Part shown: positions 36,355-44,920 of the stretch, one piece after another
How the letters are laid out: every line of letters begins with the position of its first letter
Position numbering within the stretch: the first letter of the stretch is position 1
From: Liquorilactobacillus mali
Lineage (GTDB): Bacteria; Bacillota; Bacilli; Lactobacillales; Lactobacillaceae
Direction of reading: 5' to 3'
DNA: 64,000 bases
NCBI RefSeq assembly: GCF_001437155.1
Contig: NZ_JQAR01000002.1
Span: forward strand, 124,001-188,000
Notes under the pieces: generated by a model
The model's input: only the letters and a program-made list of their open reading frames with translations
Databases searched by the model: none
Told to the model about the DNA's origin: nothing
Program-made: the position numbers and the translations under genes

Positions 36355-37806
36355 ATGTCCATAACATTAATGATTATTGAAGTTGTTTTTTTATTGAACC
36401 TTGTTTTTGCAATGTTAACAGTTTTTAGGGAAAAACGTGAAATCTCAGCCACATGGGCTTGGCTCTTGGTTTTACTGTTATTACCTGTAATAGGGTTTAT
36501 TCTGTATTTATTCATTGGGAAAAAGCTTTCACGAAACAAAATTGATGATATTAGAACACAAAAACAAATTGGTATCGATCAGCTGGTTAGCCTGCAAAAA
36601 GAACAGTGGGATGAAAAAGAATTACTGCCAGCAGATGAGATAATTGATACGGCACGCGAGATGGTTCATCTTTTTCTAGAAACCGATAATGCTATTTTAA
36701 CCAAGCATAATAAGGTTGAAATATTGACAGATGGTAAGGAAAAGTTCAAAAGGCTGTTTGAGGATATAGCGGCTGCAACCGACCATGTTCATGTAGAGTA
36801 TTACACGTTTTACAACGATGAGATTGGGAACCAACTTTTGCATCTGCTTGAAAAGAAAGCGGCTGAAGGTGTCAAGGTACGAGTCATTTATGATAGTTTT
36901 GGTTCACATGGTACAACCAAAAAGTTTTTTGCTAAGTTAGAAGAACTTGGTGGTCGTGCAGAAGCATTCTTTGGTTCAGGTCGAAGTTTCTCTAGTTTTC
37001 GTTTGAACTATCGTAATCACCGTAAGCTAGTGATTATTGACGGAAAAGTTGGCTATATTGGCGGCTTCAATGTTGGAGATCAATATTTAAGCAGAAGCAA
37101 GAAGTTTGGTTATTGGAGAGATACTCATATTCGTGTTCAGGGAAATGCTACTGATTCTATGCAGTCCAGATTCTTCATGGATTGGAACGCTACTGCTCCA
37201 GAAAAGGATCGTATTGATTATCAAGAAAATTATTTTCCGCTGGTCAAGCGCCAGGGAAAAACGAGTATCCAGATTGTTTCAAGCGGACCTGATAATGACA
37301 TTGAGAAGATTAAACTTGGATATATTAAGATGATTAATAATGCTACTGAATATATAATGATTCAAACTGCTTATCTGATACCAGATGATCCCATTTTAGA
37401 AGCTCTTTCATTAGCGGCATTTTCGGGAATTAAAGTCAAGATTATGATTCCCTCAATGCCAGATCATCCTTTCGTATATCGTGCAACACAGTATTATGCG
37501 AAGTCATTAATTACAAATGGTGTAGAGATATACAGATACGATAATGGTTTTTTACATTCAAAAACATTGGTTGTAGATGATAAGATTGCTTCTGTTGGTT
37601 CTGCAAACATGGATTATCGCAGTTTTAAGTTGAACTTTGAAGTTAATGCCTTCTTGTATGATCAAGAGATAAGTGAACAGTTAAGTAATATTTTTAGGGA
37701 AGATATGAAGAAATCTACAAAATTAACGATTGAAGATTTTAAGGAGCAATCAATGTGGTTGAAGTTCAAACAGTACTTTTCAAGACTTTTATCTCCGATT
37801 TTGTAG
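36355..37806 (+). CDS. cls: Cardiolipin synthase
   Basis: Membrane phospholipase-D-family enzyme condensing two phosphatidylglycerols. 483 residues: two N-terminal transmembrane helices (about 4-24 and 34-54), then two HKD motifs, HRKLVIIDGKVGYIGGFN (about 222-239) and HSKTLVVDDKIASVGSANMD (about 400-419). Standard length. ATG 36355 behind AGGGGAAG. Own unit, downstream of the mre-min operon. Confidence 0.95.
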   Translation: MSITLMIIEVVFLLNLVFAMLTVFREKREISATWAWLLVLLLLPVIGFILYLFIGKKLSRNKIDDIRTQKQIGIDQLVSLQKEQWDEKELLPADEIIDTAREMVHLFLETDNAILTKHNKVEILTDGKEKFKRLFEDIAAATDHVHVEYYTFYNDEIGNQLLHLLEKKAAEGVKVRVIYDSFGSHGTTKKFFAKLEELGGRAEAFFGSGRSFSSFRLNYRNHRKLVIIDGKVGYIGGFNVGDQYLSRSKKFGYWRDTHIRVQGNATDSMQSRFFMDWNATAPEKDRIDYQENYFPLVKRQGKTSIQIVSSGPDNDIEKIKLGYIKMINNATEYIMIQTAYLIPDDPILEALSLAAFSGIKVKIMIPSMPDHPFVYRATQYYAKSLITNGVEIYRYDNGFLHSKTLVVDDKIASVGSANMDYRSFKLNFEVNAFLYDQEISEQLSNIFREDMKKSTKLTIEDFKEQSMWLKFKQYFSRLLSPIL

Positions 37807-37840
37807 AAGTTATGTATTAGTAAGAAATAACGCGAAATGA

Positions 37841-37885
37841 AGCTAGGTCAAAGGATAATCCTTGTTTCGACCTAGGTTATATTTT
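37841..37885 (+). repeat. Dispersed repeat copy D: terminator hairpin only
   Basis: CTAGGTC (37843-37849) / GACCTAG (37869-37875) with an inner GGATAATCC palindrome. It has the same AAGCTAGGTCAAA start as copy A, but no CATAAGTC tail. Acts as the cls terminator. Confidence 0.6.
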
Positions 37886-37912
37886 GTTTGAAAAAACAGA
37901 TGGAGAAAATTG

Positions 37913-38848
37913 ATGAGTAAGAAAAGAATTTTTGGGATAGTATTTGGATTATTAGTTGTTGTAGTCTTGGTAGGAATTGGTGGTGCAAGTGTGTATCTCT
38001 ATAACTTTGCTTTTGAACCGCAAAGTCATCTCAATTCAAAGATTCCTGCTAAGAAGGCAAGTCGACTAGCTGCTGATAAGAAGTGGCTGAAAAATGTAAA
38101 GCAAAAGAGTTGGAATGAGATTTCCGCTAGTCAAGATCTAAAATTACATGCAGCTTATGTTCCTGCAAAGGAAAAAACAGAAAAGACAATTATAGTGGCT
38201 CACGGGTATCAGGAAAATCATAAGGACATGGCTAGTTATATCCGGATGTTTCATGAACTTGGATACAACGTTTTAGCACCGGATGATCGTGGGGCAGGTG
38301 AAAGCCAAGGAAAATACATTGGTTTTGGATGGCCAGATCGTTTGGATTATGTAAAGTGGATTAGGAAGGTAATTGCAAAAAATGGCAAAAACTCTGAAAT
38401 AGGTCTTTTTGGTGTTAGTATGGGTGGAGCAACGGTCATGATGGTTAGTGGTGAGAAGTTGCCTAAACAAGTCAAAGCAATCGTTGAAGATGCTGGATAT
38501 TCAAGTATTGAGAGTGAATTGACGTACGAGCTCAAGGCACGCTTTAATTTGCCAAAGGAACCATTAATCACAACTGCGGCCTGGTATACTGACTTTAAAG
38601 CTGGGTTTAATTTTAAAGCAGGGAGTTCGTTAAAGCAGTTACGCAAGAATAAACTGCCAATATATTTTATCCATGGTGGCGAAGACACGTTTGTTCCTAC
38701 AAAGATGGTCTATCAAAATTATGCAGCTACCAAAGGAACAAAGAAAATATGGGTAGCTGCAAAGGCTGGACATGCAATGACTTACTATGATTATCCAACT
38801 GAATACCAGGAAAAAATTAGTCATTTCTTTACAGAATATTTGAATTGA
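37913..38848 (+). CDS. Membrane-anchored or secreted alpha/beta hydrolase
   Basis: 311 residues. N-terminal hydrophobic segment (about 8-29) with a basic start and no clear signal-peptidase or lipobox site, so probably a membrane anchor facing outside. Alpha/beta-hydrolase core: VAHGYQENHKDM, nucleophile Ser in FGVSMGGATV (about 160-169), acid in IHGGEDTFVP and His in KAGHAMTYY. Similar to YqkD/prolyl-oligopeptidase-like esterases. Substrate unknown. ATG 37913 has TGGAG seven bases upstream. Confidence 0.85.
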   Translation: MSKKRIFGIVFGLLVVVVLVGIGGASVYLYNFAFEPQSHLNSKIPAKKASRLAADKKWLKNVKQKSWNEISASQDLKLHAAYVPAKEKTEKTIIVAHGYQENHKDMASYIRMFHELGYNVLAPDDRGAGESQGKYIGFGWPDRLDYVKWIRKVIAKNGKNSEIGLFGVSMGGATVMMVSGEKLPKQVKAIVEDAGYSSIESELTYELKARFNLPKEPLITTAAWYTDFKAGFNFKAGSSLKQLRKNKLPIYFIHGGEDTFVPTKMVYQNYAATKGTKKIWVAAKAGHAMTYYDYPTEYQEKISHFFTEYLN

Positions 38849-38864
38849 TAATTTTGATAAAAAA

Positions 38865-38931
38865 AGAGTGTGATCTTCAGCAGGTTTGAGCCAAAACTCA
38901 AATTTTACTGATTTATATCACACTCTTTTTT
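38865..38931. terminator. Bidirectional terminator between converging genes
   Basis: AGAGTGTGAT (38865-38874) pairs with ATCACACTCT (38917-38926), with A- and T-runs and an inner TTTGAG/CTCAAA hairpin. Confidence 0.85.
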
Positions 38932-38950
38932 GTATGCTCATATTACATTT

Positions 38951-39856
38951 TTACCAAAAAATAATTTGTTCGATTTTTAAATCTTGTTTTAATTGTAAGA
39001 GACTGTTGTCATCAATGGGAGTAATTAAAGGTGTGATCTTGGTTGGATAATTTGCTGCAGTGACAGGTCGTAACATTGGATCAGTGTAGTTATTTTCAGC
39101 ATCGATTATCTCTAACTTTGTATCAACTTGCTGGATGACTGCTAAATTTTGTTCATCTTTTGAGAAGGAAGTTAGGAATTCATCATCTGGGAAGAAGAAG
39201 TTTAGAAGTTCAGCATATTCCCTTTGCCAGAGAATTATCCTATCATGTTCTCTGGCGGTCTCGTTATATTTAGCAAGACGCTCAGGATTCAAGGGTGAGA
39301 ATAGAACTTTTGCAGGAGCGTCAGCTGATACATGTGAAATGAATTTGCCAAATTGTTTTTGGATACCCGTTTCACTAATGATTGTATGAGAATTATTTGT
39401 GTACATTTTCGCATCCAAGTAAAAAGATGATGGCTGATTTTGCCGAATAACTTTTTTCCAGTTTTTGAGCCGCTTGCTATGAGCACCCTTGTTGGTGAAT
39501 GAATGACAATAAAAAATAGATTTACTTGGTGAGTTGATAAGAAAGGCGAGTGAGCCATACAAGGAATCATCATTTTTGTAGGCAGTTATTTCAACTCCAT
39601 CGATCCTTTGCGGGTATTGTGCTGGAATTATTTTTGGCTGGCTCTGCAGCTTGTCGATGAAGCCAAACCGTATTAATTTTTGAATTAATGTGTAAAGTTC
39701 TTGTGATAAATAAAATCTGATTTTTTTGTCAGATGTTCTTAGAGCGTTGATATTGTTTTCACTATAATGTGTGATAAAGACATATTTTTTAATAACAGTT
39801 TTGCGAACATCAAACTGAATGTTTTCGAAAACAAATTCTGAATTATTTTCTGACAT
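38951..39856 (-). CDS. Metallo-beta-lactamase-fold protein without metal ligands (RNase J/Zn-hydrolase-like pseudoenzyme)
   Basis: 301 residues, cytosolic. The pattern follows MBL-fold hydrolases of the RNase J-like type: VFITHYSENN (26-35) stands where VFISHLHLDH is expected, DDSLYGSLAFLINSP (96-110) where xHDxxGxxAFxI carries the next His, and IFYCHSF (114-120) where the Asp of HSGD belongs. Only His30 survives, so zinc binding appears lost. The usual first 50-80 residues before the first motif are also missing, yet AAGGAG precedes the ATG and the frame is intact, so this looks like a maintained gene. Role unknown: RNA or protein binding is possible. Converges on the alpha/beta hydrolase gene. 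Confidence 0.6.
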   Translation of the reverse strand: MSENNSEFVFENIQFDVRKTVIKKYVFITHYSENNINALRTSDKKIRFYLSQELYTLIQKLIRFGFIDKLQSQPKIIPAQYPQRIDGVEITAYKNDDSLYGSLAFLINSPSKSIFYCHSFTNKGAHSKRLKNWKKVIRQNQPSSFYLDAKMYTNNSHTIISETGIQKQFGKFISHVSADAPAKVLFSPLNPERLAKYNETAREHDRIILWQREYAELLNFFFPDDEFLTSFSKDEQNLAVIQQVDTKLEIIDAENNYTDPMLRPVTAANYPTKITPLITPIDDNSLLQLKQDLKIEQIIFW

Positions 39857-39911
39857 ATTGAATTCTCCTTAGATAAATATGAACAATGCTAACTTTTTAG
39901 AAGCAAATACT

Positions 39912-39939
39912 TTGAGTCTTCAGATATAACGTGTACAAT
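39912..39939 (+). promoter_or_regulatory. Sigma-A promoter candidate for the HesB-like gene
   Basis: TTGAGT (39912-39917), 16 bp, TACAAT (39934-39939), about 55 bases before the start. Confidence 0.5.
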
Positions 39940-39993
39940 ATAGTTGAGACATAGTAGTTAAGATATGGTAAAAAAACGAATGGAGGAACTGAA

Positions 39994-40356
39994 ATGTATT
40001 TAAAAATCACTCCGGAAGCACAAGCAAAATTACGAAGTAAGATAGGCGACGCAGATGTTAAGGTCTTGCTAGACTTTGACGATGGTGTAGGTGCCCTGTC
40101 ACGCGTGGGCACATGTACTTTAGCATCTGTTTTCCGTGTACTTCTAGTTGACCCAGCTGTCGATTCACATGACTATGATGAAAGCATCGACACTGACATG
40201 GGTCCAATTGCTATCAAAGGCTACAGTAAAATGTATATGGACGAAGACATGACCTTAGAATTAAATGAAAAGACGCAAATGTTACGTCTTAAGGGTGCCA
40301 ACTCTGGTGAGTTAACCGCTGCTGTTAATGTTGAGCGCTTTGAAGTCGGAGTCTAA
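39994..40356 (+). CDS. HesB/IscA-like (iron-sulfur biosynthesis family) protein
   Basis: 120 residues with the HesB-type start MYLKITPEAQAKLRSKIG and the beta fold of A-type carriers. A-type scaffolds use one Cys near the middle and a C-terminal CGC; here only Cys43 (GTCTLA) is present, so classical cluster carriage is doubtful. This variant is widespread in lactobacilli, where its role is unproven. ATG 39994 behind GGAGGA. Ends at a bidirectional terminator shared with pepD. Confidence 0.75.
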   Translation: MYLKITPEAQAKLRSKIGDADVKVLLDFDDGVGALSRVGTCTLASVFRVLLVDPAVDSHDYDESIDTDMGPIAIKGYSKMYMDEDMTLELNEKTQMLRLKGANSGELTAAVNVERFEVGV

Positions 40357-40392
40357 CTCTGACAGCTGAACTGAATTCCTTGATTTGAATAA

Positions 40393-40440
40393 AGTGACAA
40401 AAGCCTGCATTTCTTGATTAGGCTCTTGTCACTTTTTTTA
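40393..40440. terminator. Bidirectional terminator between the HesB-like gene and pepD
   Basis: AGTGACAAAAGCCT / AGGCTCTTGTCACT stem followed by T7; an A-run lies on the other side. Confidence 0.85.
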
Positions 40441-41874
40441 TCATAAATTAGCGTCGGTTTTAAAATCAAGTGGTGAGAATGCAGTCGCTTCAGTAATCAG
40501 TTGGGCAGTTAGTTCTTCAACTTTTCTGCTTGCGTAGAGAGCATTTTCATTTGAATATTTTGTGAGGAGCTCACCTTTGTTTTCTGATTTTACATCGCTT
40601 TGAATATGCTGATCAATTTCGCGAATACGCTTGTTTAATTCAATCCTAACTTCTTTTTGCATAGTCTTTAGCTTTTGGCCAAACTCTAGGTAATTACTAT
40701 CAACTAAAATACCAAGCAATTTGTATTCCCAATAAGCTGAGTCTGAACTGTATGTCGCAGCTCCTTTTTTATAAGATTCTGGAGTATCGTTGATTGCTGC
40801 GTAAAAGGGAACGAAGATACTTTGTGCAGTGACTCCCAGTGCAAGCCATTGTATTCCTGCAAGTTCAAGTGGGAGATTAGGTCGAATTTGGAGAATATGT
40901 GATTCCTGCGTCTTTGCTAGGCTAATTGGACGGAACTTGTGCTTTAAATCAGCGGGACCTTGTCCAATTGGATCATAATCTGTTCCCTGAAAGTGCGATC
41001 CGAGAATGAATTCAACATCTTCGCGGCTTATTAGACGATTAGCTTTGCGGATGAAAGGAAGCTCTTGACTCATTGGATTTTGTTCAATTTCAGGATTTAA
41101 ATATTTTTGACCATACCATACACGCGGGGTACTATAGATCGCATCGCTTAAATCTTGCGTTCCAAAGATATTACGGAAGTTGAAAGAATCTGTGGCAGTG
41201 TTTAGATTATTCAGCGAAACAAATTCTGTAATACCCGTTGAATACAAGAAGTTATCCTTATCAGAAAAGTCGATTTCTTGGATTGCTAACTGATTGGCAA
41301 CCACCGCATAGGAATCGTCAGGTATCCGTTGTGCTACCCAATGATGACCTGTTGCAATCTCCATGTACCAAGCGTCTTTTTGATCGGCAAATAAAATACC
41401 ATTTGATTCACTTGCCCCTTTTTTTTCAACTATTCTACCAAGGTATTGGACACCTTCTCGAGCCGAATGAATATATGGTAGTGTGACTGTAATCATTGCT
41501 TCTTCACCGATTCCATCAGAAATTAGCGGATCAGCTCCGAGAACTCGTTCATTCGCATATGCGCTTTCAGTAGCACTCATAGCAACACCATACTCGTTAA
41601 AGCCATCCTCAGCAAAGATACCGTACTTGTCGGTCCATTCGGGAGTAGCAGTGTAACGTCCGCTAGTTTGGGGCAGTTCCATCGTAAAACCATTGTCTGG
41701 CGAAACAAAGACCTGTTTATCGTTATGATCAGTGTGAGGGTACACTTTAAAATGTTTTGGCCATGCCGTTTTTGCATCTTCGTTTCGTGCAATCATGATC
41801 GAGCCATCAATGCTTGCTTTTCTCCCTACGAGCATACTTGTACAGGCTGAAAAACTCTGTTCTTTAAATGACAA
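40441..41874 (-). CDS. pepD: C69-family dipeptidase
   Basis: Cytosolic broad-specificity dipeptidase of the Ntn-hydrolase fold. 477 residues. N-terminal Cys11 in ACTSMLVGRKASIDGS is the nucleophile expected after propeptide removal; IARNED and TEWTDKYGIFAEDGFNEYG-type segments follow the PepD pattern. TTG start with GAGGAA upstream. Supports the peptide-based nitrogen nutrition of lactic bacteria. Single gene, leftward. Confidence 0.92.
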   Translation of the reverse strand: MSFKEQSFSACTSMLVGRKASIDGSIMIARNEDAKTAWPKHFKVYPHTDHNDKQVFVSPDNGFTMELPQTSGRYTATPEWTDKYGIFAEDGFNEYGVAMSATESAYANERVLGADPLISDGIGEEAMITVTLPYIHSAREGVQYLGRIVEKKGASESNGILFADQKDAWYMEIATGHHWVAQRIPDDSYAVVANQLAIQEIDFSDKDNFLYSTGITEFVSLNNLNTATDSFNFRNIFGTQDLSDAIYSTPRVWYGQKYLNPEIEQNPMSQELPFIRKANRLISREDVEFILGSHFQGTDYDPIGQGPADLKHKFRPISLAKTQESHILQIRPNLPLELAGIQWLALGVTAQSIFVPFYAAINDTPESYKKGAATYSSDSAYWEYKLLGILVDSNYLEFGQKLKTMQKEVRIELNKRIREIDQHIQSDVKSENKGELLTKYSNENALYASRKVEELTAQLITEATAFSPLDFKTDANL

Positions 41875-41992
41875 ATTAATTCCTCTTTCTTTTTCTAAAT
41901 TATTTCGTTAAAATGATTCTAGCATAGCAGAGCTTTTTATTGTAAGAAAAAGTTGCTGCTGTGTAAATTAATTTGAAGTGGAGAACTTAGTC

Positions 41993-42883
41993 GTGCTTTT
42001 AAATAAAATACCAGATCAAATAAAGAGAATCGCAATTATTTTTTGGTCATCAATCCTTTTGGCATGTGCTTTAAATTTATTTTTGATTCCAGGCAACATT
42101 TTTGGCTCCGGTCTTAATGGGATAGCGCAATTAATTTCATCCTTGTTGGTAAAAATCACAGGCATAAATATTGATACTGGATACTTTATATTCTTACTGA
42201 ATGTTCCAGTTGGGATATTGGGTTGGTTAAAGGTTGGTAAAAGTTTTACGTACTATAGTGTTTTGACGGTCTTATTAACCACTATCTTAGCCATTGTCAT
42301 ACCTGTTATTCATTTGACTTCAAATCTCCTGATGAGTGCCTTATTTGGAGGAGTCATCACAGGTGCTGGAGTTGGATATGCCTTGAAATTCGGTTTTTCA
42401 ACAGGTGGGATGTATATTATTGCAGTTGTACTTAATAAGACAACCGGTAAATCCATCGGAAGTTTAATGATGATAACGAATATGATAATTATTTTGACTG
42501 CTGGTGTTTATTTTAGTTGGCAAAGTGCATTATATACAATCATTTCAAATTATGCGATGACAAGAGTCGTTGATGGGATCCACACATCGCATCAAAAACT
42601 TACTGCTTTCGTGGTTACGAAACACGCAGAGGCAATCATCCCGGAGGTCAAAAACTCGCTGATTCGTGGTGTGACAGTTTTACAGTCAAGCGGTGGGTAT
42701 TCAGACAGCAAAAATCAAACCTTGATGATAGTCTTGACTCGGTATGAACTGTATAAATTCAAGCAGATTATAGAGCAAACTGATCCAACTGCATTTATAA
42801 ATTTTGTCAATACTGCTGATGTTGCGGGGAACTTTGCAGATGAAAAGCAGCAGGATGAAATCAAGAATAAGTTGAGCAATTAA
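41993..42883 (+). CDS. YitT-family membrane protein (DUF161/DUF2179)
   Basis: 296 residues: five or six transmembrane helices (about 12-190) and a cytosolic C-terminal DUF2179-like domain (about 200-285, with RGVTVLQSSGGYSDSKNQTLMIVLTRYE). Function is not established; the C-terminal domain resembles ligand-binding ACT-like modules. GTG 41993 is chosen, with TGGAG nine bases upstream; the earlier GTG 41978 contains that site. Single gene. Confidence 0.9.
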   Translation: MLLNKIPDQIKRIAIIFWSSILLACALNLFLIPGNIFGSGLNGIAQLISSLLVKITGINIDTGYFIFLLNVPVGILGWLKVGKSFTYYSVLTVLLTTILAIVIPVIHLTSNLLMSALFGGVITGAGVGYALKFGFSTGGMYIIAVVLNKTTGKSIGSLMMITNMIIILTAGVYFSWQSALYTIISNYAMTRVVDGIHTSHQKLTAFVVTKHAEAIIPEVKNSLIRGVTVLQSSGGYSDSKNQTLMIVLTRYELYKFKQIIEQTDPTAFINFVNTADVAGNFADEKQQDEIKNKLSN

Positions 42884-42997
42884 TAAGAAAGGGAAACAAT
42901 CTTTTTTAAATAGCTTTTTTAGGATTTTTAATTGCTTTCCAATGTTATTTCTGCTTTAATATAACTATCATTTGTTTTGTTGAAAAGAGGAAAATTT

Positions 42998-43183
42998 ATG
43001 CCAATCGTACATATTGATTTGATTGAAGGCCGTACACAAGATCAACTTAAACACCTCGTGGAAGATGTCACTAAAGCTGTTAGCAAAAACACTGGAGCAC
43101 CAGCTGAACATGTCCACGTTATTCTTAGTGAGATGCAAAAAAACCGCTATAGTGTAGGCGGAGTTCTCAAAAGCGATGAATAA
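42998..43183 (+). CDS. 4-oxalocrotonate tautomerase-family protein
   Basis: 61 residues, the standard short tautomerase. Catalytic Pro directly after the initiator Met (MPIVHIDLIEGRTQDQ) and a C-terminal RYSVGG loop. ATG 42998 follows GAGGAAAA; the upstream in-frame extension would block the N-terminal Pro and is rejected. Physiological substrate unknown. Confidence 0.92.
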   Translation: MPIVHIDLIEGRTQDQLKHLVEDVTKAVSKNTGAPAEHVHVILSEMQKNRYSVGGVLKSDE

Positions 43184-43197
43184 TTAGGTGTGTATGA

Positions 43198-43227
43198 AGG
43201 GCTGGGGCAGTATTCCCGGCTTTTTTG
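43198..43227 (+). terminator. Rho-independent terminator downstream of the tautomerase gene
   Basis: GCTGGG/CCCGGC stem, then T6. Confidence 0.7.
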
Positions 43228-43265
43228 TTTAATTAGATTTTTTTGAAAAGAAAGGATGTTTGAAG

Positions 43266-44570
43266 TTGACAAGTTTATCGGATGAAATAGCAACAAATGA
43301 AGCAGGACATTTAACAATCGGTGGGGTCGATACTTTAGAACTTGTTTCTAAATATGGTTCACCTTTGATAGCATACGATGTCTCAAAAATAAAAAGTCAG
43401 ATAAATCACTTCAAACAGGCTTTTATTGATGCAGATGTTCCTTATCGAGTGACCTATGCAAGCAAGGCCTTTTCTGCTGTTGCTATGTACCAACTTGTTG
43501 CGGGTGAAGGTCTAGGCTGTGATGTGGTTTCTGGGGGAGAATTAGTAGCTGCGTTAAAGGGTGGTATGCCGGCAAAAAGGATTGAATTTCACGGGAACAA
43601 TAAATTGCCAGTTGAACTGGAGATGGCAGTTGATGCTCAAATCGGTTGTATTGTGGTTGATAATTTTCAAGAAATAGCATTTCTGGATAAGATCCTAAAA
43701 GAAAAAGACACAACAATTTCTGTAGTTGTACGTGTTGCACCAGGAATTGAGGCTGAGACACATAAGTACATTTCAACCGGTCAAGAAAATTCGAAGTTTG
43801 GTTTTGATGTACACAGTGGTCAAGCTAAGAAAGCACTAAAAGAGTTGATCGATAATCCTAGAATGAATGTCCTTGGAGTGCATTGCCATATCGGTTCTCA
43901 AATATTTGCTGCGAGAGGTTTTGTAATGGCCGTGGATAAAATGGTTTCCTTATTGAAGCAGTGGAATGAGGAGTTTGGTTTTTCTGCCAAACTACTAAAT
44001 CTTGGTGGGGGTTTCGGAGCACGATATGTTGATAGTGATCAACCTTCACCTGCAGAGGATTTTGTAGAACAAATTATTGCAGAGGTTAAGAAGAAAATAT
44101 CTGAAGCTGATCTTGAATTCCCAGAAATTTGGATCGAGCCAGGACGTTCACTAGCTGCTGAAGCGGGCACAACTTTATATACGGTAGGCTCACGCAAGGA
44201 TGTAGAAGGAGTTTGTCACTTTGTTTCAGTTGATGGAGGAATGGGAGATAATATTAGACCAGCACTTTATCAGGCAAAGTATGCTGCAATTCTGGCTAAT
44301 AAACCACATGCATTGAAGGAACAAATCGTTACCGTAGTAGGAAAGTATTGTGAGTCTGGTGACATCCTAGTAAAAGATGCCTTGCTGCCAATCACTCATC
44401 CAGGTGATATTTTGGCAGTTCCATCGACGGGAGCATACGGATATACGATGGCAAGCAACTATAATCGTAACCCGAGACCGGCCGTAGTCTTTTGTGAAAA
44501 TGGCGAATCTAAATTGATTATTAGAAGAGAGACTTACGAAGACTTATTAAATTATGATTTGGGTCTCTGA
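43266..44570 (+). CDS. lysA: Diaminopimelate decarboxylase
   Basis: PLP enzyme making lysine from meso-diaminopimelate. 434 residues. PLP Lys in VTYASKAFSA (about 60-69), HGNNK, VHCHIGSQI (about 203-211), GGGFGARY and the C-terminal CESGDIL (about 361) and GAYGYTMASNYN. Start TTG 43266, with AGGA nine bases upstream; TTG 43260 is closer than usual. No other lysine-pathway gene is adjacent. Confidence 0.95.
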   Translation: MTSLSDEIATNEAGHLTIGGVDTLELVSKYGSPLIAYDVSKIKSQINHFKQAFIDADVPYRVTYASKAFSAVAMYQLVAGEGLGCDVVSGGELVAALKGGMPAKRIEFHGNNKLPVELEMAVDAQIGCIVVDNFQEIAFLDKILKEKDTTISVVVRVAPGIEAETHKYISTGQENSKFGFDVHSGQAKKALKELIDNPRMNVLGVHCHIGSQIFAARGFVMAVDKMVSLLKQWNEEFGFSAKLLNLGGGFGARYVDSDQPSPAEDFVEQIIAEVKKKISEADLEFPEIWIEPGRSLAAEAGTTLYTVGSRKDVEGVCHFVSVDGGMGDNIRPALYQAKYAAILANKPHALKEQIVTVVGKYCESGDILVKDALLPITHPGDILAVPSTGAYGYTMASNYNRNPRPAVVFCENGESKLIIRRETYEDLLNYDLGL

Positions 44571-44688
44571 TTTTCAATCCTTTAAGAAATGTTATAAGAA
44601 ACTTGAGCACTAGTTCGATTGTTTAGAATATCAGCGGGAAATAAATAGTATACATTTATACAAAAATAATAATAAGCAAGTTTGGCAT

Positions 44689-44761
44689 AGAGGAGCCAGG
44701 TCAAAAGTTAACTTTTGACTTGGCCCTCTTATTTATTTCAAATAAATAAGTTCCATAAGTT
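44689..44761 (+). repeat. Dispersed repeat copy F: terminator hairpin plus CATAAGTT
   Basis: GCCAGGTCAAAAGTT / AACTTTTGACTTGGC (44695-44724), nearly identical to copy C, with outer AGAGG/CCTCTT, then CATAAGTT (44754-44761). The remainder of the 44571-44920 gap holds only the cre-like site. Confidence 0.75.
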
Positions 44762-44822
44762 AATTTTAAAAAGTGGAAATTCATCGTTTTGAATGAACTT
44801 AACAAGATTAAAAAAATTATAC

Positions 44823-44836
44823 TGTAAACGTTTTAA
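44823..44836. promoter_or_regulatory. cre-like site (CcpA operator) upstream of the PAP2 gene
   Basis: TGTAAACGTTTTAA matches the cre consensus TGWAARCGYTWNCW at all but one position. It lies about 85 bases before the PAP2 phosphatase start, suggesting catabolite control. Confidence 0.5.
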
Positions 44837-44920
44837 TTTATTATTTTACATAACAAATAACAAATTGTGACAGGATATTTACATTAGTACGGTAGACTCT
44901 AAGTTGAGGGAGATGATGTA

